Part shown: positions 32,486 through 42,801 of the stretch, one piece after another
How the letters are laid out: each line of letters begins with the position of its first letter
Position numbering within the stretch: the stretch's first letter is position 1
Source of the DNA: a virus
Virus record (IMG/VR): IMGVR_UViG_3300010403_000025
Span: 1 to 64,000 of that record
DNA: 64,000 bases
Strand: one strand, 5' to 3'
Made by a program: the position numbers and the translations under genes
Notes under the pieces: model-generated
Told to the model about the DNA's origin: nothing
The model's database searches: none
Seen by the model: only the letters and a program-made list of their open reading frames with translations

Positions 32486-34078
32486 ATGAAACTCTTGGCC
32501 TTTCTCATCTTCTTGTTGCTGTTCGCTACGCCCGCCTGGGCTGCGGTGTATTACGTCTCGCCTTCTGGATTTGGTTCCACCTGTTCCAGTCCGCTGCCCT
32601 GCACGATTGCGACAGCCTACGCGAAGCCCGTTGTCGCCGGCGACACCATCCGCTTGCAAGACGGCGTGTACCAAGGCGCGACTCAAATGCTCTCGTGCTC
32701 CGGGGTGAATGGAACCTCAGGAAATCCGATCACGGTGGAAGCGATCAACGATGGGGAGGCGACGATTGACGGTCAGGATGCGCGGCAGCCGCTCTTTTTC
32801 ACGAACTGCGATTACTGGGTCATCACGGGAATCAATTTCAAACGCTCGAATGAAGAAGTCGCTGTCCTGACGACGGGCGCAGACAACAACACGTTTCAAC
32901 GCGTCATCTTCTACAACGGGAATTCCAGCGGGAACTACGTCACGGTCAGTGTGCGCAATGGGGCGACGGGGAATCTGTTTGAAGATTTCGCGAGCTTCGG
33001 CACCGGGCGGGAAGCGCTTCAGTATTACAACGGGTCGGGAACGCTGAACCTCCGGCGGGGTTTCATGCAGTATTCATACTCGACGAACTCGAATCCCAAA
33101 TCGACCTTCTTCCCCAGCTACGATGCGAAAAACCTTGTTGCCGACAATCTAATACTCACTCAGAACCAGCAGCCCGGGGCGAATACGTCGCAGTGTGAAG
33201 GCATGATCTCGCACCGCTACACGGACGACGGCGGCACGGGTGAGGCGATCCGAAAAGTCAACGTGGAGATGTACGGAACTATTGCCTATCTCCCGACAGG
33301 GGAAAGTTATTGCTCGACCTTGTTTGTCGGGCTGTCCAAAATCGGCGATTTCCACTTCACCGATTTGGCGGTTGTTGTCCCAGCCGGTCAGACGAAGCAA
33401 GCCGTTCAACTGCAAAACTGCAAAACGGCCGAAACGGGCGGGTCCGACTGTGCGGCGCCGGACCTATCCATCACGAACGCTTCGCTGATCGGTGGAACCG
33501 GGGATTCGATTTCCGCACACTGGACCCAGACGAATGTCGATTCGGCCTCGTCCGTAACGGGTATCTACAGTGGTGGAAACTCGCTCTACATCAACGACGG
33601 AACGACTGGCGCGACGATCTGCTATCGGTATCAAAACGGCACGCTCACGGCGACTCCTTTGTGGCCGTGGCCGATGAATCAACGGATCATCGATGCGATG
33701 ACGGATGCGGGATTGACGTCCGTCAGTGTGGACGCGGCGATTGGGGCCATCTTCGGCGATGCGCCGGGGCAATGCGGCGGGGGTGCTGTCGAGATTTTCC
33801 CGACGAGCTTGACGGGAACCGTTCAGGCAACAAAATACGGTCTATCGATCGGCTGGCAGGGCGGGAGCGGGGCCATGACGTTGTCCTATACCGCCAACGG
33901 GACCTCGAGCACCTGCGGCACAACCTACACGCCGATTACGACCGTGGCGGCTTCAGCCAATTCCTACTCGTGGACGACCTACATTCCCGCAACACGGTCG
34001 ATGTGTATCCAATTCAGTTCATCGGGCAGTACGGCCACGACCGGCCCGTTTGTGATGAAAGGGCGGCTGGGCAAGTGA
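32486..34078 (+). CDS. Exported beta-helix protein (pectate lyase/tailspike-like)
   Basis: From ATG 32486 it is 530 residues with a clear Sec signal (MKLLAFLIFLLLFATPAWAA). VYYVSPSGFGSTCSSPLPCT, then IATAYAKPVVAGDTIRLQDG and ITVEAINDGEATIDGQDARQ are the opening of right-handed parallel beta-helix proteins. The middle has NNTFQRVIFYNGNS-type turns. A C-terminal beta domain follows. It probably binds or cleaves a polysaccharide. A start at 32435 would precede the signal and overlap the motif, so it is rejected. Confidence 0.75.
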   Translation: MKLLAFLIFLLLFATPAWAAVYYVSPSGFGSTCSSPLPCTIATAYAKPVVAGDTIRLQDGVYQGATQMLSCSGVNGTSGNPITVEAINDGEATIDGQDARQPLFFTNCDYWVITGINFKRSNEEVAVLTTGADNNTFQRVIFYNGNSSGNYVTVSVRNGATGNLFEDFASFGTGREALQYYNGSGTLNLRRGFMQYSYSTNSNPKSTFFPSYDAKNLVADNLILTQNQQPGANTSQCEGMISHRYTDDGGTGEAIRKVNVEMYGTIAYLPTGESYCSTLFVGLSKIGDFHFTDLAVVVPAGQTKQAVQLQNCKTAETGGSDCAAPDLSITNASLIGGTGDSISAHWTQTNVDSASSVTGIYSGGNSLYINDGTTGATICYRYQNGTLTATPLWPWPMNQRIIDAMTDAGLTSVSVDAAIGAIFGDAPGQCGGGAVEIFPTSLTGTVQATKYGLSIGWQGGSGAMTLSYTANGTSSTCGTTYTPITTVAASANSYSWTTYIPATRSMCIQFSSSGSTATTGPFVMKGRLGK

Positions 34079-34785
34079 AACTCGTATTGATCCTTCTTCT
34101 CTGTGCGTGTCCGTTGTTCGCAGATACACCCGTGTTCGACAACAACTCCACGGGAAACGGCACCGACGACTTCTCGTTCAGTCACACGAACAACTGTACC
34201 GTCAACTGCGGGATGGTCGTGGTGACCTGCACCTCGACGGGCGGCGGAACAAGCGTTTCCAGCGTGACCTACAACAGCGTGGCCATGACGGAGTTGGGCG
34301 GCGTGGGCGGCGTCTTTCAAGTCGGGGTCCGCACGCAGCTTTGGCAACTGAACTCGCCCACCAGCGGAACCAATTCCGTGGCCGTCGCCGTGACCAACTC
34401 GAATGAAGCGTCGGCCGCTGCCATCACCTACTCGAACGTGAATCAGTCCACTGCGGTCGGGACACCGACGACGGGCGGCGGCTCCGGCTCCGCGCCATCG
34501 ATTGCCGTGACCTCGGCTGTGGGCGAAGTCGTCGTCGATGGGGTGTGCAGCACGGACAACGTCACGTTTACGGCTGGAGCGGGACAAACGAAACGTGCCG
34601 GACTGGCCGTCAACAATGTCTCGAACGGCGCGTCGGAAGAAGCCGGGGCGGCGAGCGTCACCATGTCCTGGACCAATAGCGTTACCGACTGGGCGGCGAT
34701 CGGCGTCAGCCTGAAACCCTCCGCCGCACCTCCCGTGGGCGGCTCCGGGGCCGCACCGCGTATGGCAGAAAGGCTTTATCAATGA
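34075..34785 (+). CDS. Exported beta-rich protein, Ser/Thr/Gly-rich
   Basis: It starts at GTG 34075 in a GTGA overlap. The 236 residues have a signal peptide (KLVLILLLCACPLFADTP). A domain follows that is common in bacterial surface and phage proteins (FSFSHTNNC, VVVTCTSTGGGTSVSSVTYN, MTELGGVG), probably a jelly-roll. The role is likely structural or adhesive. Its 3' end overlaps the next gene by ATGA. Confidence 0.65.
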   Translation: MKLVLILLLCACPLFADTPVFDNNSTGNGTDDFSFSHTNNCTVNCGMVVVTCTSTGGGTSVSSVTYNSVAMTELGGVGGVFQVGVRTQLWQLNSPTSGTNSVAVAVTNSNEASAAAITYSNVNQSTAVGTPTTGGGSGSAPSIAVTSAVGEVVVDGVCSTDNVTFTAGAGQTKRAGLAVNNVSNGASEEAGAASVTMSWTNSVTDWAAIGVSLKPSAAPPVGGSGAAPRMAERLYQ

Positions 34786-35756
34786 AATACCGCATCGTGG
34801 CCCTATTGGCCTTCCTCTCGTTTCCCTTGTCGCTATTCGCGCAAATGCCGCTACGGCAATCGACGGCTACCCAGGTTGAAATTCTGGCCATGTCGAGCGC
34901 TGGACTGCTCTGGACGAATACGGGAAGCAACGCGAACATCACGATCAGTTTAACCAAGGCTGCCGACACGGCGATTCCGGCCTACAGCGAATGGGTGCCG
35001 ACGACGAGAGGTGGCGGGACGCACGACGCCGACGTGACGGCGGTTGGTAAAAGCACATGGACGGTGGAGTTGACCGCCACCGACGTGAACACCCTCGGAC
35101 GCACGGAAGTCTGTTTCCGCCAGCCCGTGCAGTCCGTGAACTTCTGTCAGGCGTTCATCGTTCAAGCGGCGAACAGCTACGACGCCAACCATATTGGCGA
35201 CTTGGCCGTGGATGTGTTGACGGCCTCCGCGACGGGCACCGCCGACAGCGGCACGACGACCACGATGGTCGATGCGGGCCGGACCGAGGCGGATACGGAT
35301 TACTTCGCGGGAAGCATCATCCGGTTTGTCAGCGGCAATATTTCGGGCCAGTCGCGACTGATCACCGCCTTCAATGCAGCGACCGATACGATCACCTTCA
35401 CGCCGGCCACGACGCAAGCCGTCACGACGCAGAATTATGAAATCCTTCCGGCGTCTGCCCAGCCCTTATCGACGATCATCAAAAACGTCGCGTCTCAACA
35501 GCTCGGGATTTGGTTTAAGACCTCGGCAGGAGCGAATGCTACTGGAATAAGCACAGCGAATATCACCTGCACGATTTCCAAAGATTTCGGCGCACCCGCA
35601 ACGACGAACGACACGACCGAAGCCGAGGTGGGGAACGGCGTTTACTATATCGATATCACGCAGACGGAATCGAATGCGAACTGGATTGCCCTGAACTGCA
35701 ATGATGCCAGCGGTGTCGGCTTGCCATATAGCGCCTTGATCACCACACAGCACTAG
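34782..35756 (+). CDS. Exported tail-region protein
   Basis: The 324 residues have a signal peptide (MKYRIVALLAFLSFPLSLFA). The N-terminal beta domain has ITISLTKAADTAIPAYSEW, as in phage fibre modules, and the middle repeat-like region RFVSGNISGQSRLITAFNAA is a motif seen in phage tail proteins. The C-terminal beta domain includes NGVYYIDITQTESNANWIAL. Function unknown; probably part of the receptor-binding complex. Confidence 0.65.
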   Translation: MKYRIVALLAFLSFPLSLFAQMPLRQSTATQVEILAMSSAGLLWTNTGSNANITISLTKAADTAIPAYSEWVPTTRGGGTHDADVTAVGKSTWTVELTATDVNTLGRTEVCFRQPVQSVNFCQAFIVQAANSYDANHIGDLAVDVLTASATGTADSGTTTTMVDAGRTEADTDYFAGSIIRFVSGNISGQSRLITAFNAATDTITFTPATTQAVTTQNYEILPASAQPLSTIIKNVASQQLGIWFKTSAGANATGISTANITCTISKDFGAPATTNDTTEAEVGNGVYYIDITQTESNANWIALNCNDASGVGLPYSALITTQH

Positions 35757-35763
35757 CGGTCTG

Positions 35764-36882
35764 ATGGCCAATCCCCGAATCAGCTACAACTCGCGGACCA
35801 TCGATCTACCCTCGCCGCAGAAGGCGATCAGTGCGCCGCCGCGGCCTCCGGTCACGATCAATACAACGATTACCGGGGTCAGTGAGTTTATCCGCACGCC
35901 GTATGTGTCCTGTGAAGTTCAAGTCGAATGGCCAGTCATGGATTCCTTATCGACCCTGCTGTCCTTGCAGAACTTCCTGCAGTGGGTCTTTCGGGGGGAA
36001 CCGTGGTCCTTAGCCCTCGACTCGTCGAAGGTGGTCGATACCCTGACCGCTGTCGATGCGCTCGCCGGAGCAACAACCATCTATGTCGAGAACGCGGCAG
36101 GCATCACGGTAGGGCAGGTCTATAAGATAGTCGATGGGCCGAATTATCAACTCGTCACCGTCTCAACGGTTGTCGGGGATCTCATCACGCTGGCGTCTTC
36201 GCTAGATACGGATATGGCCGCAGGGGCGATCTTCCGCGATCAATTCTTTTTTCCGGGAACCATCCGTGATCCGAATGTCGCTTACCCGATTCAGTATGTG
36301 CCTGTCGGGGATAAGCCATCCTTTCCGCCGACGCGATTTCTTTTCGCGCTGAGTTTTTTTGAGGTCTTCAATCAGGAGTCCACGATGCTTGTCAAAATAT
36401 TAAGCGCTGATGCGACCGGAACCAATACGGCGAGTGCGCAACCTTGGTTCCCAGCGTCGGGTGCCGTGTCGGTGGCGGGAAACACGACATATTTGATTGA
36501 AGGGTACTTACGCACATCGCGCAGCGCAGGAACCACATCGCACACGACCAGCCTTATCTTTAATACTGGCACCTGCACGTTCTTTGGCTTTGTGTATAAG
36601 GTGCAATGCAACGAGGGCGATGCGGTGGCGAATATCTTTGAGCATCAGATGGCCCAAGAAGTCGCCACGGCGAACGTCGTCAAGTCAGCATCCACCAGCG
36701 CCACGGAACAAATTGCACTCCTCGTGCACGGCATATTGCGCGTCAATGCGGCGGGAACCTTTATTCCAGGCTTTCAATATTCCGCAGCACCGGGAGGCGC
36801 GCCGACGATTCTAGCGGGCACGTATTTCAAGCTGACTCCTGTCGGCTCGGGAAGCTTCGTCAGTCAAGGAACGTGGGCGTAG
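35764..36882 (+). CDS. Tail protein (distal tail-like) with C-terminal beta domain
   Basis: The 372 residues carry no signal peptide. The N-terminal 220 (PRISYNSRTIDLPSPQKAIS and SLQNFLQWVFRGEPWSLALD) resemble the minor tail proteins placed between tape measure and hub. The C-terminal 150 (YLIEGYLRTSRSAGTTSHTT and GTFIPGFQYSAAPGG) is a beta sandwich common in phage tail and fibre proteins. It directly precedes the hub gene with no gap. Confidence 0.65.
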   Translation: MANPRISYNSRTIDLPSPQKAISAPPRPPVTINTTITGVSEFIRTPYVSCEVQVEWPVMDSLSTLLSLQNFLQWVFRGEPWSLALDSSKVVDTLTAVDALAGATTIYVENAAGITVGQVYKIVDGPNYQLVTVSTVVGDLITLASSLDTDMAAGAIFRDQFFFPGTIRDPNVAYPIQYVPVGDKPSFPPTRFLFALSFFEVFNQESTMLVKILSADATGTNTASAQPWFPASGAVSVAGNTTYLIEGYLRTSRSAGTTSHTTSLIFNTGTCTFFGFVYKVQCNEGDAVANIFEHQMAQEVATANVVKSASTSATEQIALLVHGILRVNAAGTFIPGFQYSAAPGGAPTILAGTYFKLTPVGSGSFVSQGTWA

Positions 36883-39195
36883 ATGCCTGAATTCACGATC
36901 ATCCGTCCTGGCGGCGTTGCGACTCCCGGCAGCACGCCAGTCACGATACCCACGGTGTTGCCCAGCGGGGCGGTTCCACCTCCTGCCCTGCCCGATGCGC
37001 CGGGGCATTTCACCAGCACCAACTATGCCGCGACATTAGCCGAGACGACACGGACCCCGATTTATCAGTGCGTGATCAGCAAGCCCTTGGCGGGTCCGAG
37101 CGCATACTGGACCCTCGATGAAGGTACTGGAGCGACCCGCGTCGATTCGGTGGGGCTCAACAATCTCACGTCCATCAATACGGTAGGGCAGGCCACGGGA
37201 CACATTTCGACCGCTGCGCAATTCAACAAAGCAAGTCTTCGCTATCTGACATGCACGCCGAAAGCGTCACTGCTGCACAATCAGCATTCGTTCACGATCA
37301 CCGCCAGGGTCTACATGGATTCAAAGACGGCCTACATGGCGATCTGTGGGCAGTACGGGCCGAATAATGATCAACGTTCGTATCTGCTCTACTACGATCA
37401 AGGGTCCGACCGTTTCGGCTTTGTTATCAATAACGGGTCAGGCAGTCAGCAGATTCTTCTGGCAAATAGCTTTGGCGCACCCTCGACCGGAGTCGATTAC
37501 TTCCTCGAAGCGCAATACAACGACGAAGACGGAATGATTTACATATCGGTCAACAATATTCGAGACTCCGTAGCCCGATCGTTCGTCTTGAGCGATATCA
37601 CCTACGCCTTCAATGTGGGCGTTCAGAACACGACGGGGGCGTATTACTGGGACGGCTGGATTGACGAACTCCGGTTTTATAAGTTTGCCTTATCCGATAC
37701 CGAGCGCACGGCCCTCTATCAGGATCGAAGCTATACCGGGATTCCGTTTGAAGTCTCGAGCGCGCATCCGTCGAATCGCGATCCGATTGGTTTGGAATGC
37801 TTGATCCCCATCACGCTTGAAAGTCGCGCCGATATTGAGCAGTCGCGTTTCCCGCTCTCGACACTCGTCTTTGCCCTAGTCTCGGACGAGCCAGGACAGG
37901 TGCGTGCGGCGGTGACGGCGGGACTTGCCGGAAATACGATTGATTTCTATCTCGGCTTCTGGGAACTCGAATGGGAAGCGAACAAGCGGTTACGGTTTCA
38001 CGGGGTGATTACGGAGATTGAACAGCACGCGGGAATCTATCAAATCACCGCACGATCGCCCATGGCGGTTGCGAACGATGTTCAGGTCTTTGATGGTGCG
38101 CAGACACGTTTAGCGGTGGCAATCACCTCAACGGATACCACGTTTCAAGTGGACAACACCGACGCCTTTGCGGAGCCGAATTCCGATATCAATCTGACCT
38201 ATTCGATGTTGATTGAAAACGAGTTCGTCTTTCCTCGTGGCCGTACACAGACGGCATTCAACAGTGTTCAACGGGTGGGCGCAAACCTCTATGCGATTCC
38301 TCCCATCATGGCGAATAGTCAAGCCGCTGCACACACGGTGGGGCAGGTGGTTCGAGAAATGGTGGAGTTGGGTCAGTTGACGGGAACCAATTCGGACGCG
38401 GGTACGAACGATCTGCATCCGATGGATCACCTGAAGAACTTCATTGAGGGAAATAAAGAAAAAGCGTCCCTTGGAAGTTCATTAGTCACCGTGAATGATG
38501 CTGAGCTCGGCACGGCGAAAGGTACGCTCGGTGCGGGACTGAAGTACAAATTCAGTCTCGATGAAGCGATCAACGCGAAGGCATTTGCGGAAAAAGAAAT
38601 CTACGGGACGGTCGGGGGCTACCCTCGCGAAAGTGCTTCTGGCGAATTGGGAATCAAACTCTATCAAGATGCCGCCGACGCCACGATTGTCGGAACGATC
38701 ACGGATAAAGACATCATCGAGTGGCCGCATTTTTTAAGAAACGCCGAGAAGATCGTCAACCTCGTGCGGGTGCGGTACGACTACAACCCCATCAGCCGAG
38801 AATTCACGACGGATTTCGTCTATCGCGATGAGACCTCGATCGGCCTGTATGGCGAACGGCCACTGATTATCGAATCAAAAGGCATCCGCTCGGAGTATGC
38901 CTCTACGGTTCCTGTAGCCTTGACATGGTTTGGCGACACGCTCGATTTCCTGCTCGATATGTGTCAACGCCAGGTGGCTCGATTTGGCAGCAAGGCGCCA
39001 GTCTACTCATTCACGACCGTTCTCACCAAGCAACTCCTCTCGGTAGGTGATGACTTGGAAGTAAGTTTCAGTCAAATGCCGGACATCGACACGGGCGAAA
39101 TCAGTCTGGTGAATAAGCGTGTCGAGGTGCAAGCCATGCGCCACGATTTCAGGGCAAATTTAATTGAGTTTGAAGTGATGGCATTTCCCGAATAA
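36883..39195 (+). CDS. Tail hub/tip protein with inserted LamG domain
   Basis: The 770 residues include, at about 75-270, a laminin-G/concanavalin-type module (SAYWTLDEGTGATRVDSVGL through WIDELRFYKFALSDTERTAL) for sugar binding. The rest resembles tail hub proteins, with segments like EWPHFLRNAEKIVNLVRVRY and a C-terminal SQMPDIDTGEISLVNKRVEV. It likely closes the tail tube and carries the adhesion module. A 60-base gap and the second late motif follow. Confidence 0.7.
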   Translation: MPEFTIIRPGGVATPGSTPVTIPTVLPSGAVPPPALPDAPGHFTSTNYAATLAETTRTPIYQCVISKPLAGPSAYWTLDEGTGATRVDSVGLNNLTSINTVGQATGHISTAAQFNKASLRYLTCTPKASLLHNQHSFTITARVYMDSKTAYMAICGQYGPNNDQRSYLLYYDQGSDRFGFVINNGSGSQQILLANSFGAPSTGVDYFLEAQYNDEDGMIYISVNNIRDSVARSFVLSDITYAFNVGVQNTTGAYYWDGWIDELRFYKFALSDTERTALYQDRSYTGIPFEVSSAHPSNRDPIGLECLIPITLESRADIEQSRFPLSTLVFALVSDEPGQVRAAVTAGLAGNTIDFYLGFWELEWEANKRLRFHGVITEIEQHAGIYQITARSPMAVANDVQVFDGAQTRLAVAITSTDTTFQVDNTDAFAEPNSDINLTYSMLIENEFVFPRGRTQTAFNSVQRVGANLYAIPPIMANSQAAAHTVGQVVREMVELGQLTGTNSDAGTNDLHPMDHLKNFIEGNKEKASLGSSLVTVNDAELGTAKGTLGAGLKYKFSLDEAINAKAFAEKEIYGTVGGYPRESASGELGIKLYQDAADATIVGTITDKDIIEWPHFLRNAEKIVNLVRVRYDYNPISREFTTDFVYRDETSIGLYGERPLIIESKGIRSEYASTVPVALTWFGDTLDFLLDMCQRQVARFGSKAPVYSFTTVLTKQLLSVGDDLEVSFSQMPDIDTGEISLVNKRVEVQAMRHDFRANLIEFEVMAFPE

Positions 39196-39204
39196 ACCGC
39201 TGCT

Positions 39205-39220
39205 TGTGCACTCAAAGACA
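39205..39220 (+). promoter_or_regulatory. Late-region motif TGTGCACTCAAAGACA, copy 2
   Basis: Identical over 16 bases to copy 1, and 51 bases before the next ATG (copy 1: 52 bases). The near-equal spacing supports function. TTTAGT lies at the place corresponding to the -10-like TAATAG of copy 1. Confidence 0.55.
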
Positions 39221-39255
39221 GTCGCTATCTCTGGCCTGATTTAGTCTCCTTTATC

Positions 39256-42200
39256 ATGAAGAACATTATTAGGCTGGCGCTCGCCTTCGTGTGTCTGACG
39301 GTCACCGCGCAGGCGCAGATTCCGTCAACGACGGGCTGGTATCCAATACCAAATACACATTTACGGGATGTGTGTCCACCGAACGGATTTGGCGGTAGCG
39401 GCTACGACTTTACCGGATTCTGCTCGACCGTCATCGATGCGTGGAACGGCGGCGTCATGGATACGACCCGCAATCGGCTCATCATCTGGGGTGGCGGCCA
39501 TACGGATTATTATGGCAATGAACTTTATGCGCTGAACCTGAATACGCTCGTTCTCAGTCGCATTACCGACCCAGGCTTACCGCTTGCATCTCCGTCGCCT
39601 TGTCAAGAATCCATTGTGAATGGGACGCAACCAAATAGCCGCCATACCTATGGCGGGCTCACCTACCTGCCGACGCTGGACAAGATGTTTGTCTTTGGCG
39701 GGGCAATGGCCTGCTCGATCGGAGTATTTAGCGACGGGACATGGCTGTTCAACTTTGGCACGAACCAATGGGAGGCGAAAAATCCAACGGGTACTATCCC
39801 GCAACCCCAACCGGGCATCGTTACGGCATACGATCCGAATACCGGCAAAGTGTTCCTCCATGACTTGGCCGATCTGTACACCTATACGCCGAGCACCAAT
39901 ACCTATGTTCGGCTGACGAATAACGGCAACTACAGTATCGATTACAACATGACGGCCGCGATTGACCCTGTCCGCAAGAAGTTTGTCATTCTCGGCGGTG
40001 GTCAGGCATGGGTTTACAACATCGGCGGAAGCACGTTTACCAAGCAGCCGCTATCGACAACCGGCGGCTCGGCGATCATCAATGCGGGCTATCCGGGCGT
40101 TGCTTACGATTCGACCCGAGACCGGATTGTGGCCTGGAGTGGGGGAAACGCGGTCTACGAACTCAACCTCGATACAAATACATGGTCGTCCACATCGTTT
40201 AGCGGTGGCCCGGGCACGTCGGAACACGGCGTTCTGGGGCGCTGGCAATATTCGCCCGCCACTGGCGTCTTCGTCACGATTAACGATGTGGATTTGAACG
40301 CAACGACTGTGCGCCTCAATGCAGGCGCGCCCCCACCGCCGGACACCACGCCACCAACGGTCAGCATGACAGCACCGGCGAACGGGACTACCGTATCGGG
40401 CTCTGTCCCTGTCTCTGCGAATGCGTCGGACAATGTGGGCGTTGTCGGCGTGCAGTTCAAGCTTGACGGGAACAATCTCGGCAATGAAGATACCAGTTCA
40501 CCGTATTCGCTCTCGTGGGATACGACGACAGCATCCAATGCGAATCACAGCCTGACTGCCGTAGCGCGTGATCTGGCAGGCAATCCAACCACAGCAACGG
40601 CCATCACGGTCACCGTGAGCAATACCGCTCCACCTCCACCGCCGCCGACAACGGCGCGGGCGACCTATCCTTTCAGTGAGGGTGCGGGGCTTGCCACTGC
40701 CGACACGTCTGGGAATGCCAACAACGGAACGCTCGTGAATGGTCCTCTATGGACGACGGGCGGCAAATACGGCAACGCCATCTCGTTTGATGGCGTGAAC
40801 GATTACGTGTCCGCGCCTGACAGTTCAACATTGGACCTAGGTGCGACGGGAACGATTGAAGCGTGGGTAAAGTTCGATACCCTCAACCGCTGGCACGGGA
40901 TCATGGCCAAAGGAAATGCCAATAATGATGCGGTCCATAACTACGCGCTGGAAATCAACAGCAGCAATAAACCGCTTTGTATTTTTGGGAATGGCTCATC
41001 GGCGCGACAAGTGACCAGTGGAACGTCCATCACGGCAGGTGCTTTCATTCACTTCGCCTGCACATGGGACGGTTCAACGATCCGGCTGTATATCAATGGC
41101 GTCCTGAATACGTCGGGTTCACAGACGTTTGTTCCGGGCGCGAATGCGTCTTTGCTCTATATCGGGCAGTACGGCGGCAATGCGGACAGATTAGATGGAA
41201 TCATCGATGAAGTCCGTATCTATGATCGCGCCCGCAGTGCGACTGAAATCCAGTCGGACATGAATACCGCGCTTGCATCAGGTGGGCCTCCACCGGCACC
41301 GGATACGACTGCACCCGTCGTTGCCATCACATTTCCCGTTGGAGGGTCCACTGTCTTTAACACCATTACCATTTCAACAAACGCTTCCGATAATGTCGGC
41401 GTGGTTGGTGTGCAATTCAAAGTGGACAGCACCAATCTCGGAGCAGAGGACGCGACCGCTCCCTATTCGGTGTCCTGGGATACCACGCAGACCATGAACG
41501 CAACTCATTCACTCGCTGCCGTTGGACGGGATGCGGCGGGTAACACCGGAGTCTCTGGAATTACGGTCACCGTCAATAACACGGCACCGCCCCCGCCACC
41601 TCCACCGCCGATGAGCGGGACCATGCCGTCGCTTGCGGATGAGAAGGCGACCTATACCCGTTGGGGATGGACATGGAGCACTTCGCAGGAACCGAGCTAC
41701 AGCAGTGCCGGAAATTACAGCGTCAGCAACCCGGACATCCACGGTGACACGGAAGGCGACGATCTTTGGTCTTATCTGAATATGTACCGGCGCACGAATC
41801 AACAGGGTTACTTGCAGCGTGCAAACGCCTGGGCATCCTATTTCAAGAGCGGTTATCGAACGTGTGCGGGCAGTTCTGATCAAACCTTTTGTTATGACCT
41901 CAACGGTTTTGGCGCAGATCATATGTACGGATGGGGGTTGATGGACCTCTACCGTTACAACAACGACACGGCGGCACTGGCCGAGGCGCAGAATCTAGGC
42001 GCGGTTGTCGAGGCGCTGTATGGACCCAGTTCCACCTATGGTTGTTATCCCTCGGGCGCGTGCATGTGGTACAACGTCCGCGCCGTGGGACGGCACTTGA
42101 ATTTAGTCAGCCGGCTTGCGGGAGCGACAAGCAGCCAGCGCTGGATTGCGCTGCGCGACAAGATCCTGAATCTAGTGATGATGAGCGGCCAGTGGAATTC

Positions 42201-42759
42201 TCAGTATGGCTTCTATTTCTGGGGCGACTGGCAGACGGACTCAGCGGTAGGCTCCGGCACTTACGCCTCCGGTATACGGGTTGCTTCTCCTTTTGAAATC
42301 GGTAATCTCGCGGAGGGTATGTGGCAAGCGTACAAAACCACAGGCCGTGCCGACATTCGGGCACGCTTAGTGGCCATGGCGCGATTCGTTCAAGCGCATG
42401 GGCTGGATAATCCGGCTCAGTACACAGGCTATCGTTTTGGAGTCAATGCCAGCGGCGCCTCCGTCCATTACGGGACGAGCAACCCAGTTTATACGACCGA
42501 CCTCGTGAACCTGCTGGTCATGGGTTATAAGCTCAGCGGCGATACGACATTGCTGGCGCGGGCCAAGACGCATTTCAATCGCGGGACAAAAGGTGAATAC
42601 GGGACGGGGAACCGTCTCGCCTCCGATACCCAAGTGCACCATTTCGTTGACACGAAATTTGATACATCCAGCGGCAGTTTCTATCTGGATTACAACAAGG
42701 GCGAACTGTATTACACCTATCTCATTTTTGAGAATGGTGGATTGCCGACAGTGGAATAA
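39256..42759 (+). CDS. Giant exported Kelch-Ig-LamG-Ig-hydrolase-like protein
   Basis: The 1167 residues have a Sec signal (MKNIIRLALAFVCLTVTAQA). A Kelch-type beta-propeller follows (about 25-360; repeats such as RLIIWGGGHTDYYGNELYAL and KMFVFGGAM). Next come an Ig-like domain (365-455), LamG (469-675), a second Ig-like domain (683-778), a Pro-rich linker, and a C-terminal all-helical domain (792-1167) like an alpha/alpha toroid of glycoside hydrolases or polysaccharide lyases. The two Ig domains share ASDNVGVVGVQFK. It looks like an adhesin-depolymerase. A signal peptide on a virion protein would be unusual. Confidence 0.75.
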   Translation: MKNIIRLALAFVCLTVTAQAQIPSTTGWYPIPNTHLRDVCPPNGFGGSGYDFTGFCSTVIDAWNGGVMDTTRNRLIIWGGGHTDYYGNELYALNLNTLVLSRITDPGLPLASPSPCQESIVNGTQPNSRHTYGGLTYLPTLDKMFVFGGAMACSIGVFSDGTWLFNFGTNQWEAKNPTGTIPQPQPGIVTAYDPNTGKVFLHDLADLYTYTPSTNTYVRLTNNGNYSIDYNMTAAIDPVRKKFVILGGGQAWVYNIGGSTFTKQPLSTTGGSAIINAGYPGVAYDSTRDRIVAWSGGNAVYELNLDTNTWSSTSFSGGPGTSEHGVLGRWQYSPATGVFVTINDVDLNATTVRLNAGAPPPPDTTPPTVSMTAPANGTTVSGSVPVSANASDNVGVVGVQFKLDGNNLGNEDTSSPYSLSWDTTTASNANHSLTAVARDLAGNPTTATAITVTVSNTAPPPPPPTTARATYPFSEGAGLATADTSGNANNGTLVNGPLWTTGGKYGNAISFDGVNDYVSAPDSSTLDLGATGTIEAWVKFDTLNRWHGIMAKGNANNDAVHNYALEINSSNKPLCIFGNGSSARQVTSGTSITAGAFIHFACTWDGSTIRLYINGVLNTSGSQTFVPGANASLLYIGQYGGNADRLDGIIDEVRIYDRARSATEIQSDMNTALASGGPPPAPDTTAPVVAITFPVGGSTVFNTITISTNASDNVGVVGVQFKVDSTNLGAEDATAPYSVSWDTTQTMNATHSLAAVGRDAAGNTGVSGITVTVNNTAPPPPPPPPMSGTMPSLADEKATYTRWGWTWSTSQEPSYSSAGNYSVSNPDIHGDTEGDDLWSYLNMYRRTNQQGYLQRANAWASYFKSGYRTCAGSSDQTFCYDLNGFGADHMYGWGLMDLYRYNNDTAALAEAQNLGAVVEALYGPSSTYGCYPSGACMWYNVRAVGRHLNLVSRLAGATSSQRWIALRDKILNLVMMSGQWNSQYGFYFWGDWQTDSAVGSGTYASGIRVASPFEIGNLAEGMWQAYKTTGRADIRARLVAMARFVQAHGLDNPAQYTGYRFGVNASGASVHYGTSNPVYTTDLVNLLVMGYKLSGDTTLLARAKTHFNRGTKGEYGTGNRLASDTQVHHFVDTKFDTSSGSFYLDYNKGELYYTYLIFENGGLPTVE

Positions 42760-42801
42760 ACGTTTCGAACGATTGGACCGAACCCCTAAGACGGCCGAGA
42801 C

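Noticed and set aside
33310-34074. Upstream extension of the protein at 34075
   Set aside because: It reads through the beta-helix gene in another frame, has no domain, and would bury the signal peptide that starts at 34075.
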